Shown here: one piece after another, positions 32,797 to 42,914 of the stretch
How positions within the stretch are numbered: the stretch's first letter is position 1
Layout of the letters: each line of letters starts with the position of its first letter
From: Otatea glauca
Taxonomy: Eukaryota > Streptophyta > Magnoliopsida > Poales > Poaceae
Assembly: GCA_036346275.1 (NCBI GenBank)
Contig: CM070713.1
Location: forward strand, 53,563,567 to 53,627,566
Direction of reading: 5' to 3'
Length of the DNA stretch: 64,000 nucleotides
The notes under the pieces: model-generated
The model's input: only the letters and a program-made list of their open reading frames with translations
Database searches by the model: none
What the model was told of the DNA's origin: nothing
Translations under genes and position numbers: made by a program

Positions 32797-34547
32797 TCAC
32801 TTCTTCGCTGTGGTTTCCGCCGCCTCATTCCCGCGGGCATTTTCAGGTGGATTCACAGTCGTCTCTGGGTTCGATCCACCAGGGATGTCAGCACCAGGAT
32901 TCGCGGTAACCTATATATATATATATATTATATACAAACAAGTGCATACATGTTATCAATCAGTAGCCGTACTAGTAGATTGTCTGGTATGAACTGGCAT
33001 CCCTAAAAATCGTAAAAGTAAGTAGGGATCGATTCTTCTATGGTATGATTTTTATTTCTTCTTGTCTGATTTAGCCGTTGACTGATTTGGGATTTGTGAA
33101 ATGGCAAAATGTAAAATGATTTATGTTGTTACAAACCATTGAAATAGACTATATAATTATACATGTAAAGTGTACACTTCATTATTGAATTTTTTTAGTT
33201 TTGCCACTGTTATCAATTGTGCATAAGTAATCCTATACAAACAGTTGCCAAAGGGCGAAGTGAATCAAATAAGCACAAGTACTATATATGATGCTAGGCT
33301 GCTAGCTTTCCTTTTCTCTAGGTAGTTTTTATCGCTTGACGATAAGAACAATACCATCAAGTGGCTCCAAGATCATGCCATCGTCTAGCGAAACGCAATG
33401 TAAAACGTGCATGTCAAAAAGATGCAGTTCGATCCATCGTACGTTACTTCTAGAGAACAAAAATATAACCACGACAATAACAAAATAAAGTTAATTTGGA
33501 CGGATTTGCATGCGCTATGACGATTACACGTTGCACGTTCTGTCGAAGCACCGCTATGCCATATCGCCTCATATATTCCTCCCGCAGTGATCGAGTAGGA
33601 GTTAATCAATTCCGCGACTTCTTCAGGGTGGAAACTAATTAAGGGTAGGTGTATCGCCAATGATCTGTTTGGTAAAAAAAGAATTCTGAATGATCAACAC
33701 CTCATCTATCTGTATTGAAACCCTAACATGTAGATCTTTTCTCGTTCTTGGTTTAGTTGGTCAAATAATTTTTCACACGATAACCAAAGAAATGTTGTAT
33801 GATAGAAATAGCTAAATATCAAATGCACAACTATTCATAAGCAGTTGCAAACATAGAACTAAGAGATTGATCTATACTATAGCTAGTCATAATTAAGCAT
33901 CGTCTCAACAGAAGTATCAATACAAACATATATGCTTGCTTTGGCTTTGCTTCATGGCAATTTTTACATCATATATATATATAAGCACCCACACCAAAGA
34001 AAATATGTATATATATAATTTGAGTATCTAGAAGTGAATTAATATAAGCAGATCCATGGATTTCTTTGTCACTTCTTTTTTCCTACAGGACCAACCTATA
34101 CGCTACAAGAGATTTCTTGTTCAAGACAGAGCTAGCTTGGTGCATCACACACACACACAAAAGTATTCTTTTTAAACGAACTACACAAGTGTTACAGACG
34201 TTTGTAACACGGGAATTTTCTCAATCCTAGCATGAATTGTACTGACTCCCCAATATTTATGTGAAATAAATATAAAATTCATGTGCTCCAAACAGGCTCT
34301 CAAATTGTTTTTCATTTAAATAAGTGGGGAATTAATTAACACAAATAAACCTAACATAAAAGAGGCACTAGTACAGGCAAACCTGAATACGACTAAGCAC
34401 ACGTAGAATGTGTAACATGGTACAATCTAGAATAGCTAGTGCGCAGATAAACGGTACCCTAAGCATCTGTATCTGCGTCGAGCTGAGAGTGAGCAGCTCC
34501 ACGATATCTTCGTCGCTGGACGAGCCCGGCCTACCGAAAGACGCCAT
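32797..34547 (-). CDS. Candidate two-exon small membrane protein gene, copy B
   Basis: This is the duplicate of 6795-8532. Exon 1 (34383-34547, 165 nt) and the last exon (32797-32910, 114 nt) keep exact lengths, the ATG, CAG|GTTTGC and TATAG|GTTACC sites and the stop. Relative to copy A, exon 1 has six base changes giving five residue changes (Asp to Glu, Pro to Leu, Ala to Thr, Lys to Met, Ala to Asp in the helix) and no silent change. The last exon has one silent and one Lys-to-Asn change. The charged residue in the hydrophobic segment and the lack of silent changes suggest decay in one copy or no protein at all. Function is unknown. Confidence 0.25.
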
Positions 34548-34641
34548 TTCCCTCTGAAACCGAAGGTTTTCCTGTGAAACTGGGCTAGCTTAAAACTAGC
34601 TAGATCGACGCAGATAGCTACAAGGATAAACGAGCTACAGG

Positions 34642-34646
34642 CACAC
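34642..34646 (+). repeat. Target-site duplication of solo LTR (left)
   Basis: CACAC before the LTR pairs with CAAAC at 36789-36793. The empty site in segment A reads GGCACACGTACG, confirming a 5-bp duplication with one later mutation. Confidence 0.85.
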
Positions 34647-34779
34647 TGAAAGACCATGTGGAGGTCTATCCTTGTGTGTGATGAGTAATTGATTAGTTTT
34701 GAGCTTGTGTTGTTTTAAATTGATTTGGATTTGAAGCAATTTGAGTGTTGGTCTACCGGCTTCGGGGCTATGGCTAGTC

Positions 34780-35080
34780 GGAGATCAGCTTGTCCGACCC
34801 GAGTGGTGGAGGCTTTACTGGTCGAAGACCATTGGTCGACTCGACCGGTCGAGGAGACGACCGTCCGACCCCGAGTGGTCGGGCTCTCGTGGTCGGAGAC
34901 CGGTCGCTCGACCTTGAGTGGTCGGAGGCTTTCGCTGGTCGAAGACCAGTGGTCAGACCTCGAGTGGTCGAGATGGAGACCAGTGATCCGACCCGGAGTG
35001 GTCTGGGCCTTGGCTAGTCGGAGACCAGTGGTCAGACCTCGGGTAGTCGGGCTGGAGACCATTGGTCAGACCACGTGTTG
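34780..35080 (+). repeat. GGTCGG/GACCAGTGG repeat array in solo LTR
   Basis: About ten irregular units of roughly 30 bp combine GGTCGGAG, GACCAGTGGTC and GACCTCGAGTGGTCG. Many are self-complementary. The array lies in U3 upstream of the TATA box, where repeated motifs often act as enhancers (inference). Confidence 0.65.
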
Positions 35081-35543
35081 TCAGGGTTATGCTGGTCAGC
35101 GTAGTGTATATCTTTCTGTTAAGATGGATATGTGTTGTGGGCACTGCTATGTGAGGAGTTTCCTTGTCTTTGATGGTTGCAGGGCAACGGTGCTAGGTCA
35201 TGGTGAGGCGAAGGGTGACCGGGACTAGGCAATGAGTATCGGAGGTCCAGACGGTCGGGAGATCGCCGGAAGATGATCTGAGACGGAGTCCGGGCAAGTC
35301 AAGAAGACAAGGAAAGGAGATGAAGCTAGCTTATCACTACTGTGATCAAGGAGAGCTGTAGGGTTGCAGTTCCGGAAGATAAAGTAGTGGATAAAGTATA
35401 GCTTGTTGTCAGGTGTACTGAGATAGTACCTGAGAGTAGTTGAGAGTTGTTGAGAGTGATGATGTAAGGATCAAATCCTGGCTCTTGGATGTTGGCTTAG
35501 GATTGAAGCAGACATCCAAAGGTGGGAATTGATCCTGTGTCAC

Positions 35544-35552
35544 TATAAATAG
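35544..35552 (+). promoter_or_regulatory. TATA box of solo LTR
   Basis: CACTATAAATAGAGG is a canonical plant TATA box with suitable downstream start context (GGGACCGCCTCCC), so the solo LTR keeps a promoter. Confidence 0.75.
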
Positions 35553-36409
35553 AGGGTAGGGACCGCCTCCCATCTTTGAAGGTTCCGAGGTTTTTGTCGC
35601 TCATTTGAGTTTTGCCCACTTTGTTGTGAGGCTTTGTAAACCTCCCTTCCGTAAATGAAATGTTCTTCATTTTGTTCTTGTTTCATTTCCGTTACGTATT
35701 TACATTACGCACTTAAATTTCTGTTATCTAATTTACGATTTACTTACTTGCAATTTACTTTACGTAATTTGGATTTGCCTCATCTCCTTCTACATGCTAT
35801 TGAGTCTTTGTTGAAATTCATGATTGATGAACTCTTCTCTAGATTCGATGCTTTCAATCATCTAGGCAATCCTTGCGTTCTTGTTGCAAGTTGTAAATCT
35901 GTGTGTTCTTAAAATGCGTAAACGTGTGACTTGTAGTTCATTAGTCTTGATTAGCTTCGTTCTTTTGCCAAGGATGAAAGATTCTTTGGATGAATCTTCA
36001 GAGATCATATCCCAATCATCTAGGCAATCTACAACCTCTTCTATTCAGTTTTGCAAGAAACCAATTTTTATGCCTAGTAGAAGAAAGTTCCTTCAGATCA
36101 TGTTTCTATTTGTTTGAAGGGTTGTTTCCTCGTGTACTTGCTATGATTTGTGGAGAGTCATCCAAGGATTTCTGACCATCAACTCCCACCAGCAAGTTAG
36201 GGGTGAGGTTTGTGTTCGTGACTCTGTTTTTGGTGTTGCATTTGTTAAACTGAAAAGGGATGGATCCTTGGTATCAATTCCTTCAATTGATGATTGAAAT
36301 AGGTTCCTGACATCCTTAGAGAGGTGCACACCAATTTTCACTGTTTTTGGATCAGCCGATCAAAAGTTACATCGATTTCAGTTTTTGAGATCGTGCTAAT
36401 TTTACTATT

Positions 36410-36660
36410 CACCCTGAGTACTGTTCATCCGACCTCTGCAGGTCGGGAGTACTGTTCATCCAACCTCTGCAGGTCGGGAGTACTGTTCATCCGACCAGTG
36501 ATGGTCGGGGGGTACTGTTCACATGAACACTATTCACCCCTAGTACTGTTCATCCGACCTCTGCAGGTCGGGAGCACTGTTCATCCGACCAGAGCTACCC
36601 GACTAGTGCAGTTTTTACTGTTCACCAGACCTTAACTGGTCGGAGCCTCTGTTCATGAAA
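36410..36660 (+). repeat. Tandem palindromic 32-bp repeats in solo LTR
   Basis: Units of TACTGTTCATCCGACC plus TCTGCAGGTCGGGAG recur about six times with decay. Each holds an inverted repeat CCGACCT/AGGTCGG around CTGC. They lie in the R/U5 side of the LTR. Confidence 0.75.
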
Positions 36661-36959
36661 TTGCCTGATCGATGGTTCAGTTCTTTCTTTCTGGTCTTTT
36701 GGTAGTTTGAATTCTAGGGGGAGAGTTTATTCGAAAATTTTATTTGGCTCCTATTCACCCCCCTCTAGTCGCCTTTTTCGATCTTTCACAAACGTACGAA
36801 GGCATAGCTGGCCTAGGGAGGGGGCCCCTTTTGTAGGCGTCCGATTTGGGGACCCCACACTGTTAGCTGACGAAGTATACGCGCATACATGCATGGCAAG
36901 TGCAAGGCCATCTACAATACCATACAAGGCGTATACGCCACTACTACGCAAATATACAT

Positions 36960-37510
36960 CACAATCGGTTCTTTTTCGTCATCACAGTCGGTTCTAGTGG
37001 TGACACAAAGTCATGAAACAGAGATGAGGCGGGCATTATTACAGTCGGTTCTTGCCCGATAGAGATGATATGGTCATCTCTATCGGTTCTTTATAAGAAG
37101 CGATAGAGATGATGGTCTTATCTCTATCGGTTCTTTGTAAGAAGCGATAGAGATGAGACCATCATCTCTATCGCTTCTTATAAAGAACCGATAGAGATGA
37201 CCATACCATCTCTATCGCTTTTTTCAAAGAACCGATAGAGATAATACCATCATCTGTATCGCTTCTTACAAAGAACCGATAGAGATGACTGTATCATCTC
37301 TATCGCTTCTTAAAAAGAACCGACAGAGATATTCTAATCATCTCTATCACTTCTTTGAAAGAACCGATAGAGATGAATATACTCATCTCTATCACTTCTT
37401 ATAAAGAACCGATAGAGATGAGTTCATCATCCCTATCGCTTCTTTCAAAGAACCGATAGAGATGACCGTCACATCTCTATCATTTTCTTGTGAGAACCGA
37501 CAGAGATGAA
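36960..37510 (+). repeat. CACTA subterminal inverted-repeat array
   Basis: Alternating CATCTCTATCGGTTCTTT / AAAGAACCGATAGAGATGA and CATCTCTATCGCTTCTTA / AAGAAGCGATAGAGATG units occur in about ten head-to-head pairs. In CACTA elements such motifs bind the element-encoded TNPA-type protein. The single strand could form a series of long hairpins. Confidence 0.85.
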
Positions 37511-37800
37511 GGGGTGTGGTGTGCTATCACATTCTAATCAGCACATATTCCACACAATATGCACATATCACATTCACACAGAAATTACAGACAACATATC
37601 ACATTCAAAGAACATGAACACTTTGTTACAACAAACACATATCACATTCGTTAACAAAATAGAACGTAAACATGCTTAACCATAAGTACACATGCAATCG
37701 CATTCAGATATGTAATATTTGTTCACATCTGGTCCAGTAGGAGCTTTTGGGATCTCTAAACCGTCCGTCCTCCGACAAGCATTCTATCCAGCACCACCGC
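37511..37800 (+). other. AT-rich 3' spacer of CACTA element
   Basis: This is low-complexity sequence with repeated ATATCACATTC between the subterminal array and the Ulp1-like gene. No frame is supported. Confidence 0.5.
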
Positions 37801-38575
37801 ATAAGTGGTCTCAGATCTTGTTGAGTGCAGTGCTGTCTACACTCTTCTGGGGGATAACGGTATGCTGCAAGATAGAAACGAGTGCTCTAATTTGAGTTTT
37901 CAAATTTCCATGTGAAAGACTAATTGTATATGCATGTACTACCTTAGGGAAACGGTCTGAGCCGACAATCAAGATCACCATGTGTTGCATGACATACAAA
38001 CCACAGCGGTCGTCGCTGCCCTGTTGATGACACTGTGAAGAAAGAAAAATAAATTAAGAGATAAAGAAAATATGTCAGAAAATCTAAATCTTATATATGA
38101 TAGCCACTTGTACCTTGAAGTCGACATACTCGACTTAGAGCCCTTTTGTCGTCGTGTGTCCCTCCCGCTCGACGTATTCCTTGAAACCCCTATATACATT
38201 GGAAAGATGTCGTTGAGTAAAAAATAATGAATGTAGTTAAATACGTAAAATGTTAGATAAGAGTGGTGCACTTATCGCTCCAAAGGATGCTTGATCGCAG
38301 AGGCCATCGGTCTCTTATCGCTTAATTAAAAGTGTACACTTTGTTGTCGCTCTAAGGACCACGAGTAGAACCCAATGGTTGCTTATTAAATGGTATGCAA
38401 CGAAGAAAATAAGTTCACATACGGTTTTAGTGTGTAGAAGTAATTGAACAGTGAAGTAGTACTTACTCCTCGTGGTACGGGAATAGAATGAAGTCCTTCT
38501 TCGACTCAGCTTGCAATGCCCACTTGATGTAGCCGGCAACCCATTCCGGTTGAAGCCTAGCCATCGTCGCGGTAC
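37800..38575 (-). pseudogene. Ulp1-like (C48) cysteine protease of CACTA element, C-terminal part
   Basis: Minus-strand exons can be followed. One at about 38480-38575 reads ARLQPEWVAGYIKWALQAE then KKDFILFPYHEE and ends in a GTAAGT donor. Another at about 37950-38035 carries CHQQGSDDRCGLYVMQHM, the Gln/Cys catalytic-site region of Ulp1-like proteases, with the Cys of the RCG motif present, and ends before GTAGTAC. A third short exon starts after a CTTGCAG acceptor near 37862 and ends NKI-stop near 37813. Plant CACTA elements often carry such a SUMO-protease-like domain. Its role in transposition is unknown. The upstream part, including the catalytic His and Asp, is beyond the breakpoint or not recognisable. 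Confidence 0.65.
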
Positions 38576-41292
38576 CTTTTCACCTAGTCTTTTCCTTCTC
38601 CTCTCCTTTGTCTTTCTTTCGAACAAGCCAGGTACAGAGTAGAGCGCAATTTTTCTTTGCGTTCGCATTTGATGCCTGCTTCGGTGGCTTGTTCCCGCTG
38701 CCTGATGGTCACCACGGTAGGGCGCGCCGCCTCCCTCACTCCGCCGTGGCAGGCCAACACAATGCCCAACTCACTGATGCCAGTAATGATAATGAGACAG
38801 CCGCTATACTCTTGTCTCTGTCTTAGTTATGTTCTGCGCCATCAAATTTCCAATGTCATCACTTGACCGGCTACCAAAACTTTCGTCGTTCAAACCCCGT
38901 CTGTACTGCCTTAAGCACCTATATATAGGTCACTTTACACCTCAATTAGAAAATTGTATCACTCCCCGTTACCACCATCTTTGCACAAGTGCACCTAGTT
39001 CAACCCTGTCATTCACTATCACCGTGGAAACAACACTTGTTGCATAGACCCGTTGCAACTTGGCCACCTTTACTTGCACCTGTTCGCATCTTGTAGAAAC
39101 ATTTTCATTCCTTTTTAAATACTTAACCACAGTTCTCTTGGTTTACCCCGCTTCTTTTCTACAAACACCACAAACTTCTCTGTGTTGGCAAGGATCGTGC
39201 TCAGCCAGCCATTGCTTTTACGATGACCTCAAACGTTTTAGCGTTTTTCCTGTCCTGCATCTTGCAGAAAGCGTGCTCCACAAATCTGCATGTAAGATGA
39301 AAAACTAGCTGTCAGATGAACTTGGAACTAGTTGCTGTCCTAGTCGTTCTTCCTTTAAATACAAACTTGTCATCTTCGAGTGATGATTCCTTTCAAACTC
39401 ACAGCCTCATGTTCGCTTCAAAACGAATATCCCATTCTTCGAATCTTCATCAAGCTTTGAAAATGACCATATCTCGTAGAAGACTCGGTCAAAATTATGA
39501 CTCCAAGAGTAAAAGAAATAAAATCCAAGCGGTTTACTCGAAAAATCAATTAAAGAAATGATGCTTGAACAAAGATACTTGTTCTAAAAAGAATTCTACT
39601 CAACTCCATGTTGAATTTCAATCGTCATTTGTCATCCCTCCAACAACACCAATGAACACTATCTCATTACTTAAAACCGAAAGCCAAAATTTCTTACTTT
39701 TGATGTAGTAAACGTGGGCAGTATCCCAACAGTTGCCTAAAGAAGAAACAAAATCTATTTCGTTCTCAACCCCGAGGAGATATACAACAACCGTAAAACT
39801 GACCTTAAGAATTTGAAGATCAACGATTCCTTAAACATGCATCTACACCAACTCAAGACATCAAACATAACATATACCTGACTCAATGTCAGATACATCC
39901 CTTATAAATACAGTTTCTATTAGAACTTAGATTAATTTGAAATTATCTTGTCTCTTTAGATCTACTTGAAGTCAACCAAAAGTTCATATAGGAACTATTC
40001 TTAAAGTAATGATTTGATAAGCGAAATGTTGCCTATTAAATCTTACTAAACTCTCATCAAAATATGTCTTAACTTAGTCTATCCAAATGGCCGGTAAAAG
40101 GGTCAAGTGATAACCTTTCAATTTTCGTCTTTAACCATTACCCGATAAGTCCTCCATCTGTTCTGTAATCAATGAAAAATTAACACCTCGGATTTAGCTG
40201 TCTCCTACTTATGTTTCTAAAAGTCAGCTCAAACCAAATTTATTCGCAACTAACCTCATCAATCCCGATTACCCACAAAGACTTATTCACGAAAGAGACT
40301 TATGACCTACCAGATGCAGTATTGGATACGATGCTTATATATATATATATATTAGAACCCTATCAAAAATTCAATGTTAATTCCAAGGTCAACCCTTTGA
40401 CCCTAGTCGCCTCCTGATCATTTGTTTTATAACATTAATAAACAAACTTGCTATCGTTTCGAATAAGATGGATAACGTCATCTACATTAACCAAGAAGAA
40501 CTTGAACACTTCGCCAACATCCGCCAAGTAGAGTTCTTCATCTCGTCAAGGAATACATCGCTGATTTCCAAGCCATCTTAAGGACCTAGGAAACGCGTCA
40601 AGTGCACGAACAACCCTCGCCGACGCGGCTTTGAATGTAAAGATCTTCCTTATGTAATTACACCCGCACTTAATGTAATATTGAGTACGCCTTTATGTAG
40701 TTAATTCCTGCAATCAACCCTTTTGACTCAGGCAATATATTCCTTCATAATTGCCAAACAAAGAAAATCAAAACCCTATGTTTACCAAGATGACCAAACG
40801 AATTAAATCATCAGGATCATATTATAATCCTCCTACCTCATCCCAAATTGTTGAATTATCTTACCTTGTTTTCAATCTAAAGACAACTTTGAATGACATT
40901 CATTCTCAGCTAATCTCGTCAACTAATGTTGACTATACAGATCAACCGTTGTATTCAAATATCGTTTCTTGATGATAACATTCAATTCTTTCCAAATGAA
41001 TTTAATGACAATACATCTATTCTTTCACCTCAAGTATCCTAAGCATGCTAAGTGCTATTCTCTAAATTTGATCATCCTTATTAATAATCCTAGGATGTTC
41101 GGTCAAAAGAGATATATAGTAATATCCCTTATCTGCTTATATAAAGCTCAAATAGAAACCTTCCCTATTCTTAGATTATCAACAGGGAATTACAAGAAGT
41201 TCCCATAAAGCAACGACAACGAAGACAAAGTGAAAATAGAACGACAAGGTCACCTGCGAGAAAGAAATTCTCTTAACCTACCTAGTCCTTGC

Positions 41293-41312
41293 AAATCTCG
41301 GGGACGAGATTT
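41293..41312 (+). promoter_or_regulatory. Hairpin before polypurine tract, derivative copy 1
   Basis: AAATCTCG-GGGA-CGAGATTT is identical to the hairpin of the coding gypsy element at 26811, although the flanking internal sequence has diverged beyond recognition. Confidence 0.6.
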
Positions 41313-41316
41313 CTGT

Positions 41317-41330
41317 AAGGGGGGTAGATT
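41317..41330 (+). promoter_or_regulatory. Polypurine tract, derivative copy 1
   Basis: AAGGGGGGTAGATT directly precedes the LTR's TGTAACATCC. Confidence 0.75.
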
Positions 41331-42907
41331 TGTAACATCCCCAAAAATAAAATAATATAAAAATAAATATTTTAAATTTGAAAATATTTATTTATGAGCT
41401 TTATTGGATTTGTTGGATCTTATCTGAATTTCCTTGGATTTATGCTTTGTATGAAAAATCCAACAAATGAAATTAAAGAATGGAAATGGTAAAAAGGTAA
41501 AATGGTAAGAAGATAAAAGGTAAAAGTAAAATCTTTAAATGTTTATATATTTAAAATCATTTTAGCTGGTACATGATTTTTTAATGCATAGCATAGTGAA
41601 TAAAAAGTTGAAAAGACATCCCTTTGACCTCCAAATAGTGCAAGGACAGATTTATTATAAAATTTTCGAAAATAATCTACACCTGGAAAATTTACCATGA
41701 TTCCCAAAATACAGTATTTACCTCTGGTAAAAGTTGTAGAAATTTATCATGTCATCTAAGCCGTTTAAAAATTCAAAAACTGAGGCATTGGAAATATGTA
41801 AATCAGAATGTCAGAATTTATATAAAATACATATACAATATTTTAAATTGAAATTTTTATGGAAGAATAAATATGTTAAATATAACTCTTATAAAAATTT
41901 TAAAAAATAATTAATACGATTTGGACCTTTAATTAAATCAAAATCCGAAATCAAAATTCTGAGCAGTGCACAGTGTCAGAATTTTAATTAATTAAACATG
42001 CGGTATTTTAACCCCAAAATTTTACTGGAAGCTAAGCACTCCCAGTAGACCATGGTAAAAAAGTTTCGCAATTTTTCAACTCAATTGAATGGCCATTTCG
42101 AAGCCCAGACTGAAGCCATCACGTTCCTGTTCTTTGGGGACACCTTGCTCAGTCCAGAAGCTTCACTTGAAGGCAGCCAACCAGAGCTTCCACGCCAAAG
42201 CTAGTCAATTAAGTCCTTCCCACACCAAAGCTCTAGCTTTCATCCATTCCTTCACATGAGCCTAGCCCATTCCAGTGAAGTGAGCAAGCAAAGAGAACAA
42301 GGTCAAGCAATTCCATCAGCTGAGCCATGACATCGTAAGCCAAAAGAGGAAGCGCAAGTGAGGAGCTCGACATCGTGATCCTCTTGCACGCCTTCCAGAA
42401 CCTCGCACTGGTCATCTCCTCACGCTGAAGTTCAGCTCTTCCCCGCCATTGCCGCCAAGCAAGAAGGAAGGGAGAAAGCCGATCAAGTAAAATCGCTCAT
42501 CTTGCCTGTAGCACCGCCGCGCCCCATTTCTTCTTCCTCGGCTCAGGCTCACGGTGGCGGCCCAACTCGTCACTTCTCGAACAAACCGACCCCAAAATGG
42601 TACTCCTAGCCTCACCGATGCTCACCCGCTACCCATTCGAGCTAAAACTCACCGCTTCTTCTTCCCCCGAGTCGCCCTTCCTCCGCCGGCCGCCCACGGT
42701 GGCAGCCCTCTCCGACCTTTGCCTAAGTGATCGACTCCACCATCGATGCGCGATGGTCCACTGAAGCTCATGGTGCCTCGCCACGGAGCCACGAACGCCG
42801 TCGCCGCCGTGCCCCAGCGCCTCCTCTGCCCTGTCTCGCTGACCCCCGGGCCCCAGTCGTCAGTGCCACGAGAAGAACCCAGTCAAACTGGTAAAATACG
42901 CCACCTC

Positions 42908-42914
42908 TATATAG
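42908..42914 (+). promoter_or_regulatory. TATA box of middle LTR
   Basis: CACCTCTATATAGAAAGC is conserved with the LTR at 60895 (62481) and lies at the same relative place. Confidence 0.55.

Larger units (their letters stand above)
34647..36788 (+). mobile_element. Solo LTR, 2142 bp
   Basis: It begins TGAAAGACC and ends GATCTTTCA, giving TG...CA ends with a 7-bp inverted terminal repeat, and has a 5-bp target duplication checked against the empty site in segment A. It carries a TATA box at 35544 and near its end CCCCCCTCTAGTCGCC, a motif common near the 3' end of grass retrotransposon LTRs. There is no internal region, so it arose by LTR-LTR recombination. The superfamily (copia likelier) is uncertain. 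The open frame at 34725-35228 only reads through GGTCGG-type repeats and is not a gene. Confidence 0.88.
28943..36938 (+). repeat. Segment B, second copy of segment A
   Basis: It aligns colinearly with 3488-8776 once the insertions at 29358-30828 and 34647-36788 are removed. It starts with GTAATGAAAAT directly after the truncated LTR. The three bases GTA are shared by both parents of the junction. It lacks about 42 bp (3500-3541 of copy A) near the start. It ends at GTATACGC, where a CACTA element is inserted. Confidence 0.85.
36939..38574 (-). mobile_element. CACTA element, one end present, other end deleted
   Basis: It starts CACTACTACGCAAATATACATCACA at 36939, inserted in segment B (the empty site in copy A reads GTATACGCGTATC). 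A subterminal array follows, then a minus-strand Ulp1-like gene. It breaks at 38574 against internal gypsy sequence identical in position to 58179, so its other end was deleted. The coding strand is minus, so the visible terminus is the 3' end with respect to the genes. Confidence 0.85.
38575..41330 (+). mobile_element. Internal region of non-coding gypsy derivative, first copy (5'-truncated)
   Basis: It aligns colinearly with 58179-60894 with differences that are mostly 1-2-base indels, plus an extra block of about 80 bp near 39855-39940. It is AT-rich with no protease, RT or integrase motif in any frame. Short frames (for example 40751-40972, whose protein recurs with one change at 60315-60536) are kept only because the copies are similar. 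It ends with the hairpin (41293-41312), a polypurine tract and the LTR at 41331. Confidence 0.8.

Noticed and set aside
34725..35228. A 167-codon frame in the solo LTR
   Set aside because: It reads through GGTCGG-type repeats inside an LTR's U3 region and begins within the LTR. The composition is repeat-driven.
37060..37510. Regularly spaced repeats resembling a CRISPR array
   Set aside because: Units alternate in orientation with no unique spacers, and they adjoin a CACTA terminus in a plant sequence. They are subterminal transposase-binding repeats.
40751..41208. Short frames conserved between 40751-41208 and 60315-60772
   Set aside because: The similarity reflects recent common origin of the two internal regions, since non-coding flanks are equally similar. 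No motif or codon-level constraint is visible.
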